A stretch of 64,000 nucleotides of DNA. Source: Pelomyxa schiedti. Its lineage: Eukaryota > Evosea > Pelobiontida > Pelomyxidae. The stretch is taken from positions 4,623 to 68,622 of the forward strand of contig JAHLWZ010000310.1 in assembly GCA_020536535.1 (NCBI GenBank), in the 5' to 3' direction. Both the position numbers and the translations under genes were made by a program. This document shows positions 44,750 through 57,865 of the stretch, piece by piece (within the stretch, counting starts at the first letter, position 1; each line of letters starts with the position of its first letter). The notes under the pieces were generated by a model, which searched no databases, was not told where the DNA came from, and saw only the letters and a program-made list of their open reading frames with translations.

Positions 44750-47700
44750 ATGAGGGCACACGAGGTAACCTGCGTTGTGGTGGGGGAGAGCGACCACCTT
44801 GTGGAGCAGCTGCACGGAGCCATCTGCTGCGACCTCCGAGACCAATCAGCAGCGGCGCCGGGCTGCCACCACCACCCCGATCGCCGCCCCGCGACGATCA
44901 CTGTGCCACCCCCCTTTCTCCCCACCACATGTGCTACATCAACCCCACACGTCATTGACATTTATCTGTGCCCTCCTCCTCCTCGTCGTGGTGCCACGCA
45001 AGCCCCCACAGAGGAGGAGGAGGATCCCACAGGGCCGCCGTCCCCCAACCACCACCCCCACCCCCACCACCACAACGTGCAGACACCGAACTCCACAAGC
45101 ACATCGTCGTGGCCGATACAGGGCCCGGCATCATCAGCAGCATCATCACCAGCACGTGCAGGGGATCGCAGGAGCGAGTGCCCCCAGGGGGCCAGCGTGG
45201 GTGCCGAGGAGGTGGTGGTGGTGTGGTGGAAGGGCGACACCGCACAGCCACCACCACCGCAACCACCAGGCAAACAAAGCACTTGTGGGATGATGATGGG
45301 AATGGCTGCCACTGATGCCGAACCTGATGGTAACAGTAAGGGTGATGAGGATGATGGGACAGGGACTAGTAGTGGGTCTGCTGCTGCTACCACTATAAAT
45401 ACCGGGACTATTATGACCACCGGCGCAGTGGGAGTGGGTGGGGGAACGAGGAGGGAAGCGGTTGTGGTGTTGCTCCTGGTCAGGTGCCCCAAAGGAATTC
45501 CGGCCGAGAATGTCATTACTGACCTGAGGCGCGTGTACGGCAGCGACGCTGCTATGAAGGCCAACAGGAATTTGTTGATGGTGGACTGCGGGATTCCTTC
45601 TGCGGGCCACAGAAAGGGCGCCCCTCTGGAAATGGCCTTCAGAGTGCGTGTGCGAATCGTGTTTCTAGGTTTATATCTCTTACTTTCTATTCACCAGCTC
45701 TGTGCATACAAGTTTGTGCAATGGAAGCCGGACTCGAAAACAGCCTTTGTGCAGCAGCTGGTTTCTTTAATTATTGAATCCGCGAAGGCACAATGCTGCG
45801 GTGAGTTGGGATTGTAACTCTTCAGTGTATTCATTCTTCATTCAGATCAAATGGAAATGGAATACATATCGCCTGGCAAAGTCGGAACAGCACTCGATAT
45901 TACTGAGATGGCTCCTCCAGCAGTCGACTCCCTCCTGCAGTTTCTAAGTCTAACCCCAGATGAAATGGAAAAGAGTACTTCTGAGGGGAACGTTGCAGGT
46001 CTCACTGAAGCAGCTGCACTACGGAGATGGATTCAGGTGAAAAACTGGCCTGCAGTTAGGGAACTTGTCGGACTGGCACAAACCTTGAGAGAACAGGATG
46101 TAAATCTTTCGGACTTGGAGTTGAATACTATTCCAGAACAGCTTGTGGGAATATCTTGCCGAATATTGGAACTTAGTGACAACCCCATAAGGTACCTGCC
46201 GCCATGGTTCTTCCGTTGCAAGATACAGACTGTAGTATTGAGTGACAACTGTCCATTACTGGAATATGTTCCAGCACACCTGAAGAAGAGATGGCAGGCA
46301 CTGAAGCATTACCTACTCTTTGGGGAAGAACCTGTACTTCCACGTGGTTCAAAACTCCACAAACTGGTTCTTATTGGTGAACCTGGGGCTGAGAAGTCAG
46401 CCTTCTTGAAGTGCTTGATGGAAAAGAAGAAAGGAATAAAATCTATTAAACGAAAGAGCAGCCAACAATTCACACAGTCCACTCCAGTCATATCAGTACA
46501 TAAGCCCTTCAAGTTATCTAAAACATCAGTGACCACATGGACAGCATGGGAATTACGTGTGCTGTGCTCACTTCTGGTTTTTATTTACTTATTTTTCCCA
46601 GGCACAGAGCATCCCTTGTATCCTTGCTTCTTCTGCAGTTACTCTATATTCCTTTTGTTCTTTGATTTCGACAAATTTTTTGGTCTTAAGGGAGAAGAAA
46701 GCAATGTCCACTTCTGGCTCAACGAACTATCTACCTGCCAAAGACTAACGAATCGATATGAGAATGCTGAAGTCATTCTAATTGGGTTTTCTGTTCACAA
46801 AGGTCGTCATGACAGTAAAGCCATTTATGACAATCTTCTGCACCCTTGTGTGATTTCTCACCTTGGAGGCAACATTTCCTTCCGTGGCTGTATGATTCTC
46901 AATCTGAGGAAAGCAGAGGGACATTTTATTGAATACCCATATACTACATACACTGTGGGCCTTACATCTCTGGAACCAATCAAAGAAATAAGTCAATTAC
47001 TGGATCGGTTAGTAGACGATCAGAATGCGCCAATCTCTTCCAGATGGGTCCACTTCTCTACAAGACTCTCACACGTGAAAGAACCTGTAATCAGCTGGTC
47101 CAAGTTTGTTGCATTGGCCAGAGGCTCTGGTGTCGGGATACAGCAGACATTAAACTCAGATGTGGACATTCAAATGTGCTGTGATTACTTGTCAGACACA
47201 GGAGCAATCATACACTTCAAGCATGAGTACTGGTCATGTTCCAATGGGAACTTGTCACAGTTAGTAGTGTTGAAGCCGGAATGGTTCAATGAAATCATGA
47301 ACGTTGTGACTAATTCTGTTAAGAGACATGTGGATTTTTTGGAAAGATCCCAGCAGTATGGTGTGGATAGAACAGCAACTTTTTTACGTGAAGTTCCTGG
47401 CTACCCTATTCTTCTGTCATTACTCTCATATCTAGATATGGTGCTGCTACATGATCAGATACCGCAACTTTCCATTTCAATGTTCCGCTGTAACTACTCA
47501 TTGGATGCCCTCTGGAGCAGCAGCGCAGTTTCCGACAACCAAGCAATTGCGAATTGTATCAGGACAATTGAATTTGGCTCTCTACACAATAAAATGCTCC
47601 CACAATTGATGAATATGCTGTGCCAAGTACCAGGTGTGGAACCAAAGTTGTCTGGAAAAACTGGAGTATGGTTTTCTAAGAGCTGCAAGGAAGGAATATC

Positions 47701-49143
47701 AGAGGACTTGTACCTCAGATCCACTTCTAACAAAGATACCTCGATTGATCTCTTCATGAAGCTAACGTGGGAAAATCATGATATTGATCCACTGCCTAGC
47801 TATAGCAGAAATTTGGGTGTGCTTTGCATAATGTGGTTGAATGACTTCTGCAGAGCAAACAATCTTCCAAATTTAGAGCAAACATTTTCTTGTGCAACGT
47901 GTTTGAGGAAGCGGCTCGAGTCTAAAAATACAATTCTGCCATGCGAATTTCACTCTTTCAAGGAGAGTGAAGTACTCGAAGTTGTGCAGAATGGCAAGGA
48001 AGACCTCATTTGCTCTGTGGGTGGAAACGACCCACTGTACCTGGCAGATACTGCGCCAGAGTTTTCTCTCCTTGTATGCGAGGACAAGATAAAAACTTCT
48101 ACCCACGAAACATGCCAGTTGATTGCAAAGGGAAGCGGTGTCTCCACGGCGTTACCAAAAGTTCTGCCAGTTCTATCTGTTTTAAGGGGTATTCCCCAAC
48201 ATCTCAACGTTGTCAAATACACTGGAGCCTGCATCGGAAAAGAAGGTCATCTCTTTTCGGTAACTGAATCCTTTCCTCTTAGAATTCCTCCGCAGTTGGA
48301 AGCCCTTGGCCTTAAAAATCATAACTCCTTGAACCTGCGGGATTTGATGGAACTGTGCATGCAAAGAGAGAATGAACCCAGAACACCCAAAACAAGTTTG
48401 GACTGTTTATTTCCAATGTCTCTTAGGGAGAAATTACTCAAAGACGTGGCACGGGGTTTGCATCATCTCCATGCCGAACTTCCTTTTGTTGTTCACGGTG
48501 ACCTTGTTGAAGATGGTTCATTATATCACACTAGCTTAACGCTTCTAACCCGCACACCAGGGAATGTGTTGATCTCATCCCTAGAAGAAACCGGAACTGG
48601 GCCATGGGCAAAGGTTTTATATTTGAACCTATATCTGAGCCTCACATAAAAATAGATTGCACATCTGGGTGTGTCACGGCCGGAAAAGCCGTACCAAAGT
48701 GGGCCGTGGTACCACAAGGGTCAAGGCTTGAGTTCGCAACATAACCTCAAGTCTGATCTCCGGAATTTCGGTATGTAGTTCGCTCTCATCACCCCATGAT
48801 ACCTTACCAAATTCCAAAAGGAATACTGGTTCACAAGGTTGTTTCTATGACCCAGCATCCAGTACACTTCCACCCAACTTGTAGTCCTCCCACAATCTCT
48901 CCTGCTGCAACGCCATTACAACCCGCTGCGCACCCGCCGGCACTGTCCTCAGTACCACCGATTCAACAACGAACAGACACCAGCAGTCATGAAACCACCA
49001 TCACAACTACAAATCACACAGCAGCAGAAGTAGGGATACCAGTTTGGGCACAGCAAGTAATTGAGTGCTGCAGTCCCAGTCCCACATCACAGTCACCACC
49101 ACCATCATTCCAACACCTCCTCCATATTTGGGGCCACTACTGA
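44750..49143 (+). CDS. Roco-type protein with degenerate Roc and pseudokinase domains
   Basis: Start MRAHEVTCVVVGESDHL. The first ~350 residues hold low-complexity sequence and a possible remnant GTPase fold (EAVVVLLLVRCPKG, KFVQWKPDSKTAFVQQL). An intron at 45800-45845 joins CCD to QMEMEYISPGK. LRRs follow (LNTIPEQLVGISCRILELSDN). The Roc P-loop reads LVLIGEPGAEKSAF with Glu where the GKS Gly should be; the G3 region reads TAWELRTEHPLY and G4 is absent. A COR-like region extends to ~47900. The kinase has no clear VAIK lysine, HGDL for HRDL, and IAHLGVS for DFG, but keeps the fold landmarks SDLRNFGIL and PVWAQQVIECC. Stop 49141-49143. Probably a catalytically dead scaffold. Confidence 0.8.
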
Positions 49144-49430
49144 GGCACAACAAGCAAAATGGGGGAACAAGAAAAAAAAAAAAAAAGCAGCTTCAGACCT
49201 CCCTTTTTTTCATAGACGAGAGGAGGAGGAGGGCAAAGGGGTCTCTCACTCCGCCTGCCATCCCCCATCCCTCGTACAACTATCTTTTCAAATTATGCCC
49301 GCGGAGTCCAGGAACATCATGAATGGCTTCCTCCCACCAGCGCCCAGGGCAAGACTGCGACAGGTGCCCTTGCAAATTTTTCATTGTGGGTGACGTTCCT
49401 TTTTTCCGGGTTGAAGTCCTAATTATTGTG

Positions 49431-51199
49431 ATGTCGTCTGCTGCGGTCACCCCCACAAGTGGCGGCGCGGTAGGCACCCCCAGCTCGGGCACCGAGTCGC
49501 CCGGGACGGCAACAGAGCCCGCCACCACCACCACCACCACCACGCCCACAGCAGCGTCGTCGGTGGGGGCGGTGGTCCTGCCTTCACCCCCGCCCACCAG
49601 ATTCGTCGGCCACCCACAGCAGCCCACCACCACCACCGGTAGTAGTAGTAGCAGCAGCAGCACGAGCACGGTCACGGGTGGCGGTGGTATTCCTCCTCCT
49701 CCTATGCCCTCTTCTGCTGCTACTAGTGGTGGTGGGGGTGGTGGGGGGGTGGCGAAGGGGGGGATTGGGCGTAAGTTGGTGATGGCGGCCAAGGAGAGCT
49801 GCACGAGCGTGGCGTGGAGCGGGCTGGTTCAGGGTGAGAACGAATCCTTTTGGGCCTCCCAGTTCCAAAAGTACTTTTTGTGTATCACACACTTATTATT
49901 ATGATAATTGATCGGTGCAACGCTGTGTGATTGTAATTTTGAATTGGCGCAAAAAATAGTACCTGGCAATAACTTGTTTACTCACTCACCTCCATTCATA
50001 TTCATATTCATCCAGGGCATTTGTTGTTGGACAGATACCTCCTTCTTGTCCACCTCCTGACATAAGCGCAGCGACATCAACATCCACCACGACCACCTCA
50101 ACGGTCTCCACACAACGGGTACTCTCAACTTCTTCGTATTTACTTTCTTGACATGTTGCTAGCAAGATGAGGATGATATGTTATTTTTCATCATACAAAA
50201 AATCGGGTGAGTTTACCAAATTGATTCGGAAAATGACCTAATTATTCCGTGTGATCACAGAAAAGGAGGAAAACCCGAGGAAGAAGTGTCTGTAAAAAGA
50301 AAGAACTCAAAGACTTTACCAGAGCTGGAGTTTCCTGGTCTTTCTTGGGAAAGTCTGTACCCGTTCCTTACTTAACTCTCTAATCGCTCAATAGAATCCT
50401 TTTTATTGACTATGATTACGCAATTATTGCACTATTCCTTGACTGTGTATGTTTGCTACAATGAAACTGAAGAAACCAGGAAACCTTTTCAAACTCTCAG
50501 TGCTGTTCAAAGACAAGTGTACATACATAATCATAAATTTCAAGACTCTGATCTTGTCCAGATTTGCATCACCCACCAAAGTTAGGATGGATGCTAAGGT
50601 AAATACAACATCCCCAGCCTGGCCGTTCCTATATTTCTCTGTTGAAGAGTTCGGCGATGTTTGGCAGGGGATATCTCTCTCACAGTACCAACTATCTTCC
50701 GTGAACTCTTTTCACCTTAGAACAGGTTTGGAGAGTTCATTGCTGTAGACCTATCAGTTTCCGGCACAGTTTTTGGAATACCAATCAAAGATCTCAGTAT
50801 ATTCAGAGGAGGAATTGGATTTAGGTTTTCCTTTTTTTCTACTCCCTTCCACTAAATACTTGATTAGCACTATGCAGAAGGTTTTTACACGGCCTATACG
50901 CAGCCCACCTGTAAACACAAATAGCTGGTTTGGGTCCATTATATCCAAGCTTGCCCCTCCGCCACAAACACCAGTCAATGACAAGTTTGTGGAAATTAGA
51001 GGACCTGGTGGAAAAGGTCTAGTTCAAATGGCCCTTGTAAAACCCTACGGTAATTCTTTTCTTCCTCCTATTATTCAATTCTTATTGCTTTGGTGCAGAT
51101 GGGGAACCAAAGATGAATTGTGCACTCACTTTTATTTGTATTCATTACCAGTCCATAGCCCGTGATGTTTTTGACTGGCTGGACACTGCCACCGAATAG
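49431..51199 (+). CDS. Uncharacterised protein with low-complexity N-terminus
   Basis: Start MSSAAVTPTSGGAVGTP at 49431. Runs of Thr, Ser and Gly are followed by IGRKLVMAAKESCTSVAWSG, then after a ~195-nt intron AFVVGQIPPSCPPPDIS, QDEDDMLFFIIQKIG and TLPELEFPGLSW. Later exons are less certain but include RFGEFIAVDLSVSGT, IPIKDLSIFRGGIGF, KVFTRPIRSPPVNTNSW and FVEIRGPGGKGLVQMALVKP, ending FDWLDTATE. The alternating beta strands could form C2- or arrestin-like domains, but I do not recognise a family. The 49850-50015 intron is long for this genome and was searched for microexons without success. Confidence 0.55.
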
Positions 51200-51324
51200 T
51201 TAATCAAAAAGCGTCCCCACGTAAAAAAAATCCACAAGAACAAGAAGAATTGTATGTTCGGCTTATTAATTTGACAAACTTCCTGAAAACCATGGTTTTC
51301 TATTACCTGAGCTCATTCCTCTGC

Positions 51325-54300
51325 TCAGTCAAGGAATGTATCCGGCTCAATAGCATCCACAGTAGCAATAGGATACTCCTCTGCCGGACCATCGGGAACT
51401 TGTGTGATGATAGTAGCTGTTGGTGTTGCTTCCACAGGCTTTATGATGGATGCACTGAGTTCTATGGGGTGTGTGTTGGGCCTGGCGCCGAGAGTTACAG
51501 TCACTGTGGATAGAAGCTGATATACTTTCTCAATGCTTGTTGTAGCTGTGGTGGCTGCGGCTGTGGATGTGGTTGTTGTTGACTCGGATTCTGAAGAACC
51601 GGTTTGTTTTGGTGATGAACCATGGCCGAGTGTAAAGGGCTTCTTGCGCCGGATCGCTTGTTGGTCTTCAGTTACCTTAAAGAGGAATGAATTAAATGAT
51701 GGTTATTTGGTAATTAATTAATGGGGCACCTCTACTGTTGATGACCCGGAGAGGGAGGAAATAAGTGTGGCTTCGTTCATGTCGGGTATAAGGAGCCGCA
51801 TTCGTTTGAAAGATAGTATAAGTGGTATGGATACTCCAGAATCAGGACGGTGCCCCATGTGAGTCCTGCTTTGGGTGAGTATTCTATGTGACGGTTCGGG
51901 ACTAATACCTCATAAACATGTCGTGAGCTAGATTGGAATCACTGAAATAAAACTCAATCTGTTTCCGAATGTCATCCTGATCTTGGAATGAGAAAGAGTG
52001 GTAAAAAAATAAAACTGCAGACATTCTTAGAGCGATCTACAGTAGACCACTTTAATGTCAAAGTGTTGTTCTTTTCATCATAGTGACTTCCATCGAGGGG
52101 CATGTCCTCCATCCAAGTGTTTACTTCAAATCCTATTAAGAGTCAGAGTCGAACCTAAAAACAAAAAGAAACAACCATATTCCGGGAGGAAAAGCGTAAT
52201 GTACTTCTCACCCAGTGAAATAATGATAGCGGGGGTGTTCGCTTTTAAAGTAAGGATGGGCATCAAATGTTGAAGAAAATACCGGGGCGCTGTTTGAGCA
52301 ACAATGCAAGAAATAGTTGTGAACTAGAATCACTGGCCTTACGTGCCGCTTGCTTCCGGTCATTACTGGTATTACACATCTTTGTAAGTTGGATTTCATC
52401 GGGAAGGCTGGAAAAGACTGACGCCTCGGCATTCAAGAGGTCCTCATAGAACTAAATACGAAAGATGATCAAGAGGCCATACCGCTTTGGAGTTGTCCAT
52501 TTCGATACTGGCAAGCAAGAAACGGTGTGCAAGGAGGTCGGGATACCTGAATTAATATGAGTCTATCATCGCGACCTTCTAAAATAATTTACCTCCTGAT
52601 AGGGGATGTGAAGTGCGTGTAGATATCAACGCCAAGTGCATAATGGTGGGTGTCCACTTTGGTGCCACTGGCGTATTTAGCAAGCTGGAAAGATTGAGCA
52701 GCCAGATGGTCTACAACATCTGAAAGCTCAGGCGATAGTTGAGAAGCGCGTTCACGTGCTCTATCAAGGGATCTGGCATAATGATAACTAGACGTGAAAT
52801 CAATCTTCCCTAATCCCATGTTTTCTAGCATTTGGCTGAATCGAGAGCGCCTGTCAACTTTGGGAGGAGGGTGACTTGAAAAGTGATTTAGTTTGAAGGG
52901 TGAAATTATTTGTGTCATACTGGCGAATAATAGCCATAGGGAAGTGCTTTTGGTTGAACATGGCTACTCTAATGTTGGCTAACAACATAAATTCCTCCAC
53001 TAACTTATTGCTTTCTTTTATGAGATAATGATGAGCTGATACAGGCTGGCCTTTTTCGTCAAGTTTGAACCACAATTTCTTATGACTTATTTCGATGCAC
53101 CCATTCTGCCAAGGTAAGAAAAGTTAGGGTAGGAAAATTCTTACCTCTACTCGTTTTTTTCGAAGTACCATGGCTAAATTGTTAAGGTTGAGGATGTCAC
53201 TCACGATATGCTCCACGCTCACTGCTCCAAATGGGCCCAGCATAGGGTTAACCAAATCAGGGTGGCAAGTACTCCAATCGTTCACAACTCTTCCCTCAAT
53301 GCAATCCTGCGCCACATCATAGCTCAACTTCGCACAAGACCGAATCTGTTTAAGGTAAATCATGTGCATAGCCAAGCTATGAATATACAATGGTTCTTCC
53401 AAACCACTCTTGAAGAATTTCTCCAGAGGGTGAAATGACCCATATAGCAGAAAAAGCTAATCTAAAAATTTTATTACCACTGGGTGTGGTTAAAAAGGTT
53501 GATTTAACCTATCTTCATCTGGGTTAAGACTGCAAAGATTGTTTGCCAATGTCTCTGGGAGCATAGGAATGACTCTTTGAAGTAGATACACACTTGTGCT
53601 TCGTTCTTGTGCAACTTTATCAAGAGGGGAACCTGGAGGCACGAAATAGCTTACATCAGCTATGTGCACTCCAACCTTGGGAGAGGAGTAAATCCGTGTA
53701 ACTGGACGAGAGAACCGACCTCGAAGTTGCCATCGGGAAGGCTGGTACAAGATAAAGCATCATCCATATCACGACAAGTTAAGGGATCAATTGTAAAGAT
53801 TCTGTTGCGCCTTTACTCTTTGAGGGGAAGAAGTGTGTCAATAACCTTTTATTGCGTAAATCTCTTCTTGATGCAATCTCTGATGGTGGTATAACCCAAG
53901 GAAGTTTAGGAAGAACTTCCAAAGCCCGTGGGGGGAAGGGTGAATCTTCCACGTGGTTTGCCACGAGAATTGACTATCCCAAAAAAAAAAGGTTAGTACA
54001 ACCCAAACGAACAGCATCATACTTTTGTTTCTGCTTCAATATCATCACATTGTCCTATAAGCGAAATAAAACTGTGATGGGTAAACATGATGTCCAGTCT
54101 TTATTAATAATACCGAACAGGTGGCCGGCGGTGTTGAGATAACCATGGGCAGTATTTGCCGTGACATAACTTATGTAGGACTCCTCTCTCAAGGTTCCTT
54201 AGATGATCTGGACCCTGTGGTATTCCTAGAGCAGTTTTAATTTCGAACATTCGAATGACTCCAATGGGCAAGTGCTTGTCAATAGGACGGAAAAGTACAT

Positions 54301-56780
54301 AGTTATCCCTCTCACTAAATAAAGTTAAGTGGAGAAGAACATATAAGCAATACACACAGGAATTGGCGGGAATCCATATCAAGGGGCTCAACGTAACCTA
54401 CAGTATCCTCTGAATGATGCATCTCATATATCCCCACCACTTTTCCAAGGGGCTGCAAGGTAGTGGTTCGAGCAGCTGTTATGAGTTCTTGCTGTTGTAA
54501 CAGATGTTGCTCACTCGTCTTTTGAGGTGTGGGCTGAGAGACTTTTTCTTCTACTTGGTTTGTCTCTAGATTTGATTGTGCTTGCAAATCTGGGCATAGT
54601 GGTTTGGGGGACTCTGTTTGTTGCGGTTTCTCTGCATTTTCTGGTACTGTAAGGGAGTGAGGAGCCTGTGGCGGGTGAAGGGGTTCCTGTTCCGTCAGAG
54701 GAAGGGAGGGCTGTTTAGGTTCTGGTGCAGGAACTAATTTTTCTTCTGGAGTGAGTGAAAGTTGATTTGTAGGCGAGTCACGTTGCTCCTCTTCGATAAC
54801 TTGTTGAGGTAGTTCATTTGTGGTAGACTCTGCAGGTTGAATAGAGCTCAGCATTTTTATCTCTCTTGCTAGCATTTCGTCAAGATCGCGGTCATTGTTC
54901 TCTGTGCAGGTTTCGATTTGACCCTCATCATCGCTTTCCTCCAGCTCCACAACTCCATCTTCCAACTGAGATGTTGAGAGATCATTTAAGGAATCGTCTT
55001 CCACTTCAACTAAGTTTTCACTGGCATGCTTGAGAGGCTCTGTACGCTAGTAAGCACAAAGTAGAGATGTGACAAAGGGATGTGTGCCTTCTGGTTGTGC
55101 TTTTGATTTCCATGAAGACATGGGATCCAGCTCTAAGACTACTACATCACCATCAAATGCTCGATTGCGGTTCTACACAGCGGTGAGAAGGTTTTCTTTT
55201 TTTGATTTGCGTACTGCAATTGACTCTATGAAAACGTCTTGCGGAAAACCTTCTACTGTGGCATAGGCGTGCATGTAGTTTTTTGCATTAACACGAAGTG
55301 CTCCAAGGACAACGCTTCCCGCCTAGATGGGTGTGAGTTTCTTTAAATTGATTTAGGTCAAACCTTTAATCTTTGCTCAGCGGTAGCTGAATCAAGATGT
55401 TCAGGGAAGAACTTCCGCGCTATAGTTGTTGTTAGATCGCAATAACATAGACAACGCACCATGTTTATTGCGCTCACGATTGTCAAACGATGGGGAAAAT
55501 TGATTGGAAGGCATCCTTCGACCACGTGGTCCCTGTTGTTGGAAATTACCATACGGTGCTCCTCTTTGGTTCCAGTATTGCCGGCCATTCTGATTGTTCT
55601 GCATGTAATACATAGGATTGCCTTGCTGAACTGCAGTATTATTTGCATATTGAGGTTGACTAGTCACCTGTTGTGGCTGTTGCATGATAGTGTAATGCTG
55701 TGGAGGGCTTGACAACGACTTTTGAATCAAAAACTGGTTTTGATGAGGAAGGTTGGACTCCTGTTGAGGCATAGGACTGAGTGTGTGCTGAGGCATTGCG
55801 GGCATGGTCTGTTGGGGAGCCATGGCAGTGAAGGTGGATTGGGGCACAGCATTGCATTGAGAAGGAAACACATTATATTGCTGTTGGGGATAGGCACCTA
55901 GCTGTTGCTGAGGAAACTGCTGCTGAGGAAACGAATTATATGCCTGCTGCTGGTTGATGAAAGGCTGCTGCTGTACCGGAACTTGCTGCACCGCCGACCT
56001 GGAGTTCTGGAACTGACTTGGCATGCTCAGATTAGAATTTGGCTTATGCACAATGGAAATGCAGATGGACTTCTTGGTTTCGACGCCCTGCGGCGTGGCC
56101 CGTTGCTGCTGCAGCTGGTTCACGAGCTGAGATTGCAACACCTGATTTGGATCCTGCTGGTGGCCCTGGGGTCTCGGCTGAGATATAAGAAGGGAATTGG
56201 TCTGCTGCTGAAGCTGCTGAGTGTATCCCACAGTCCCCGGCTGCGCTTGCGGGTAGAACCTCTGCTGCGCCTGCCCATAATTGTAATTCGCGGGGGAAGG
56301 GGGAGCGTACTGGAAAGTAGACGGCTGCAACTGCGGCTGCTGGACTTGCATTTGTTGCTGCTGCTGTGGGACATATCCACAGTTACTAATATAGGAGCTA
56401 GTGGGGGCCTGGTAGTTGTAGTTTGAAGTACCACAATTACCCCCTGATGCCATTGGCATGTTTCCGGTTCTCCCATAAGTGTGGTTTTGTTGCTGCGGCG
56501 TGTAGCCGTAATTCGTTGAACAGGCTCCCTGTGGGACCCCCGTGGAATGCTGAGAAGCAGGAGGAAACGACGACGTTTGTGCGTTTGTGTAGTTGTTGGT
56601 GTAGTAACTGTTGGATTGCTGTGGTTGTTGTTGGTTCCACTGAGTGTTTGCGTTCGGGGCGCTGGGGGACATTATGGGAGGGGGCGAGGGCGAGTAGTAG
56701 TACCCCTGTTGTTGTTGGGGTTGTTGCTGGTTGTACGCGGCACCAGAGGTCGCCATCACGTGGCCCCCGCGGTACATCAT
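51325..56780 (-). CDS. DIS3L2/SSD1-like RNB exoribonuclease with Q/N-rich N-terminus
   Basis: Start [13 protein letters not shown] at 56780. The first ~450 residues are Gln/Asn/Tyr/Pro-rich and prion-like. A 40-nt intron at ~55432-55471 joins this to [16 protein letters not shown] and the first cold-shock domain ([22 protein letters not shown]), a Glu/Pro-rich spacer, and a second cold-shock domain ([19 protein letters not shown]). The RNB domain has CRDMDDALS (catalytic Asp cluster), [62 protein letters not shown]. No PIN domain, as in DIS3L2 and yeast SSD1. The C-terminus holds a Thr/Ala linker and ends [10 protein letters not shown]. Catalytic residues suggest active 3'-5' decay in the cytoplasm; SSD1, by contrast, is inactive. 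Confidence 0.92.
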
Positions 56781-57064
56781 CCGTAATGGACGCTGGTAGG
56801 GCTTAGTCTACGCTATTATGGGCACAGTTCGCGTGTAACTACGAGGGGGGCGCAGGGCGTGGTCGCGGTGGGTATCGAATAGGCTCTTATCGCGTTCGAT
56901 CTGATCAGATCAGGAATTGGAACTCCCAGCACCGTGGGATTCTTGAAAGCACTACGCAACAGATGCAACCCATCCTCTCTCCACCCTCCCTCCTTCCCAG
57001 CTTTGAACCAATCCCCCATCATCAACCAGATAGAGATACGGAACCGAATCGTTGGGTGTAGGGA

Positions 57065-57652
57065 ATGGACAACTTCAAGGATGTGCGGGCGGCGATGACG
57101 TGGCGAGCGAAGTTGTTTGGGTGCACTGAAGACACTGAGTCCTGTGCGCGTGCATTTGTTGTTGCTGTTATCATTATTAGTCTAACACTTATTGTGGGAG
57201 AGCGTCGCTCTCGTCTAACAGGGCACTTGGGTAGGTTTGTTTTCTTGGTTCTTGCCTTGTGTGCAATATGGGAGGAATGTGGAATCACTTGGGGAGGGCA
57301 TTGTTGGTGACAGGTGTGGCAACACTTCCCACTTCCCAATAACTAGAATCCTCAATCCAACGCCTTTTTTTTCTTTGCTCAGGTGCCAGGAGAATTGCTG
57401 TGCGTACACTGCGTTGATGCTGTGTGGCCTCAGTGTAATTGCTTCATGCACTCAAAGGGTCTCAGTAAGGAACAAATATAAAATCGAGGTATTGTCTCCT
57501 CTTTACCTTTTACCTTGTTTTCAACCAACCAAACATAGGGCAGCTCTCTTGTAGATTTCGGGTTGTCATATTGCTGCTGGTGTTTTGTTCTATCCCAAAA
57601 TCACCGTGAGATGTTCCATCCAGATAGGCTCATGGAAGGCAACGCTGTGTGA
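57065..57652 (+). CDS. PLAC8-domain cysteine-rich protein
   Basis: Four exons. Exon 1 (MDNFKDVRAAMTWRAKLFGC, ESCARAF) splices over 66 nt to GTWVGLFSWFLPCVQYGRNV, then across a second intron to CQENCCAYTALMLCGLS, SVRNKYKIE and finally GSSLVDFGLSYCCWCFVLSQ with NHREM. This reproduces the PLAC8 pattern (CxxxxxxPC, LRxKYxIxGS, CCxxCxLxQxxRE). About 130 residues. PLAC8 proteins in plants and fungi act in organ-size control or cadmium tolerance, usually at membranes; no specific function can be given here. Confidence 0.85.
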
Positions 57653-57865
57653 ATGTAATCCACGATCGTGGAAAAACTCCTGTATCTAATTATAATATTC
57701 TCATATTCACTTTTCCGTTGAGATGATGTCTCATTTAGCACCAGTAATGCAGATGGGGGATGGAGATGGTGTGCTTCCATTACACCGCATAACTCCTACG
57801 TAGTAGTTTCCTCTTTGGCTTGGATTTCCAGTAACTGGAATTGCGGGATCTCTATCAATTTCGTG

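Noticed and set aside
46560-46603. Continuous Roco reading frame VLCSLLVFIYLFFPG as a membrane segment
   Set aside because: It is a 45-nt intron (GTGTGC...TTTCCCAG) that happens to be a multiple of three without stops; splicing restores the Roc-like sequence.
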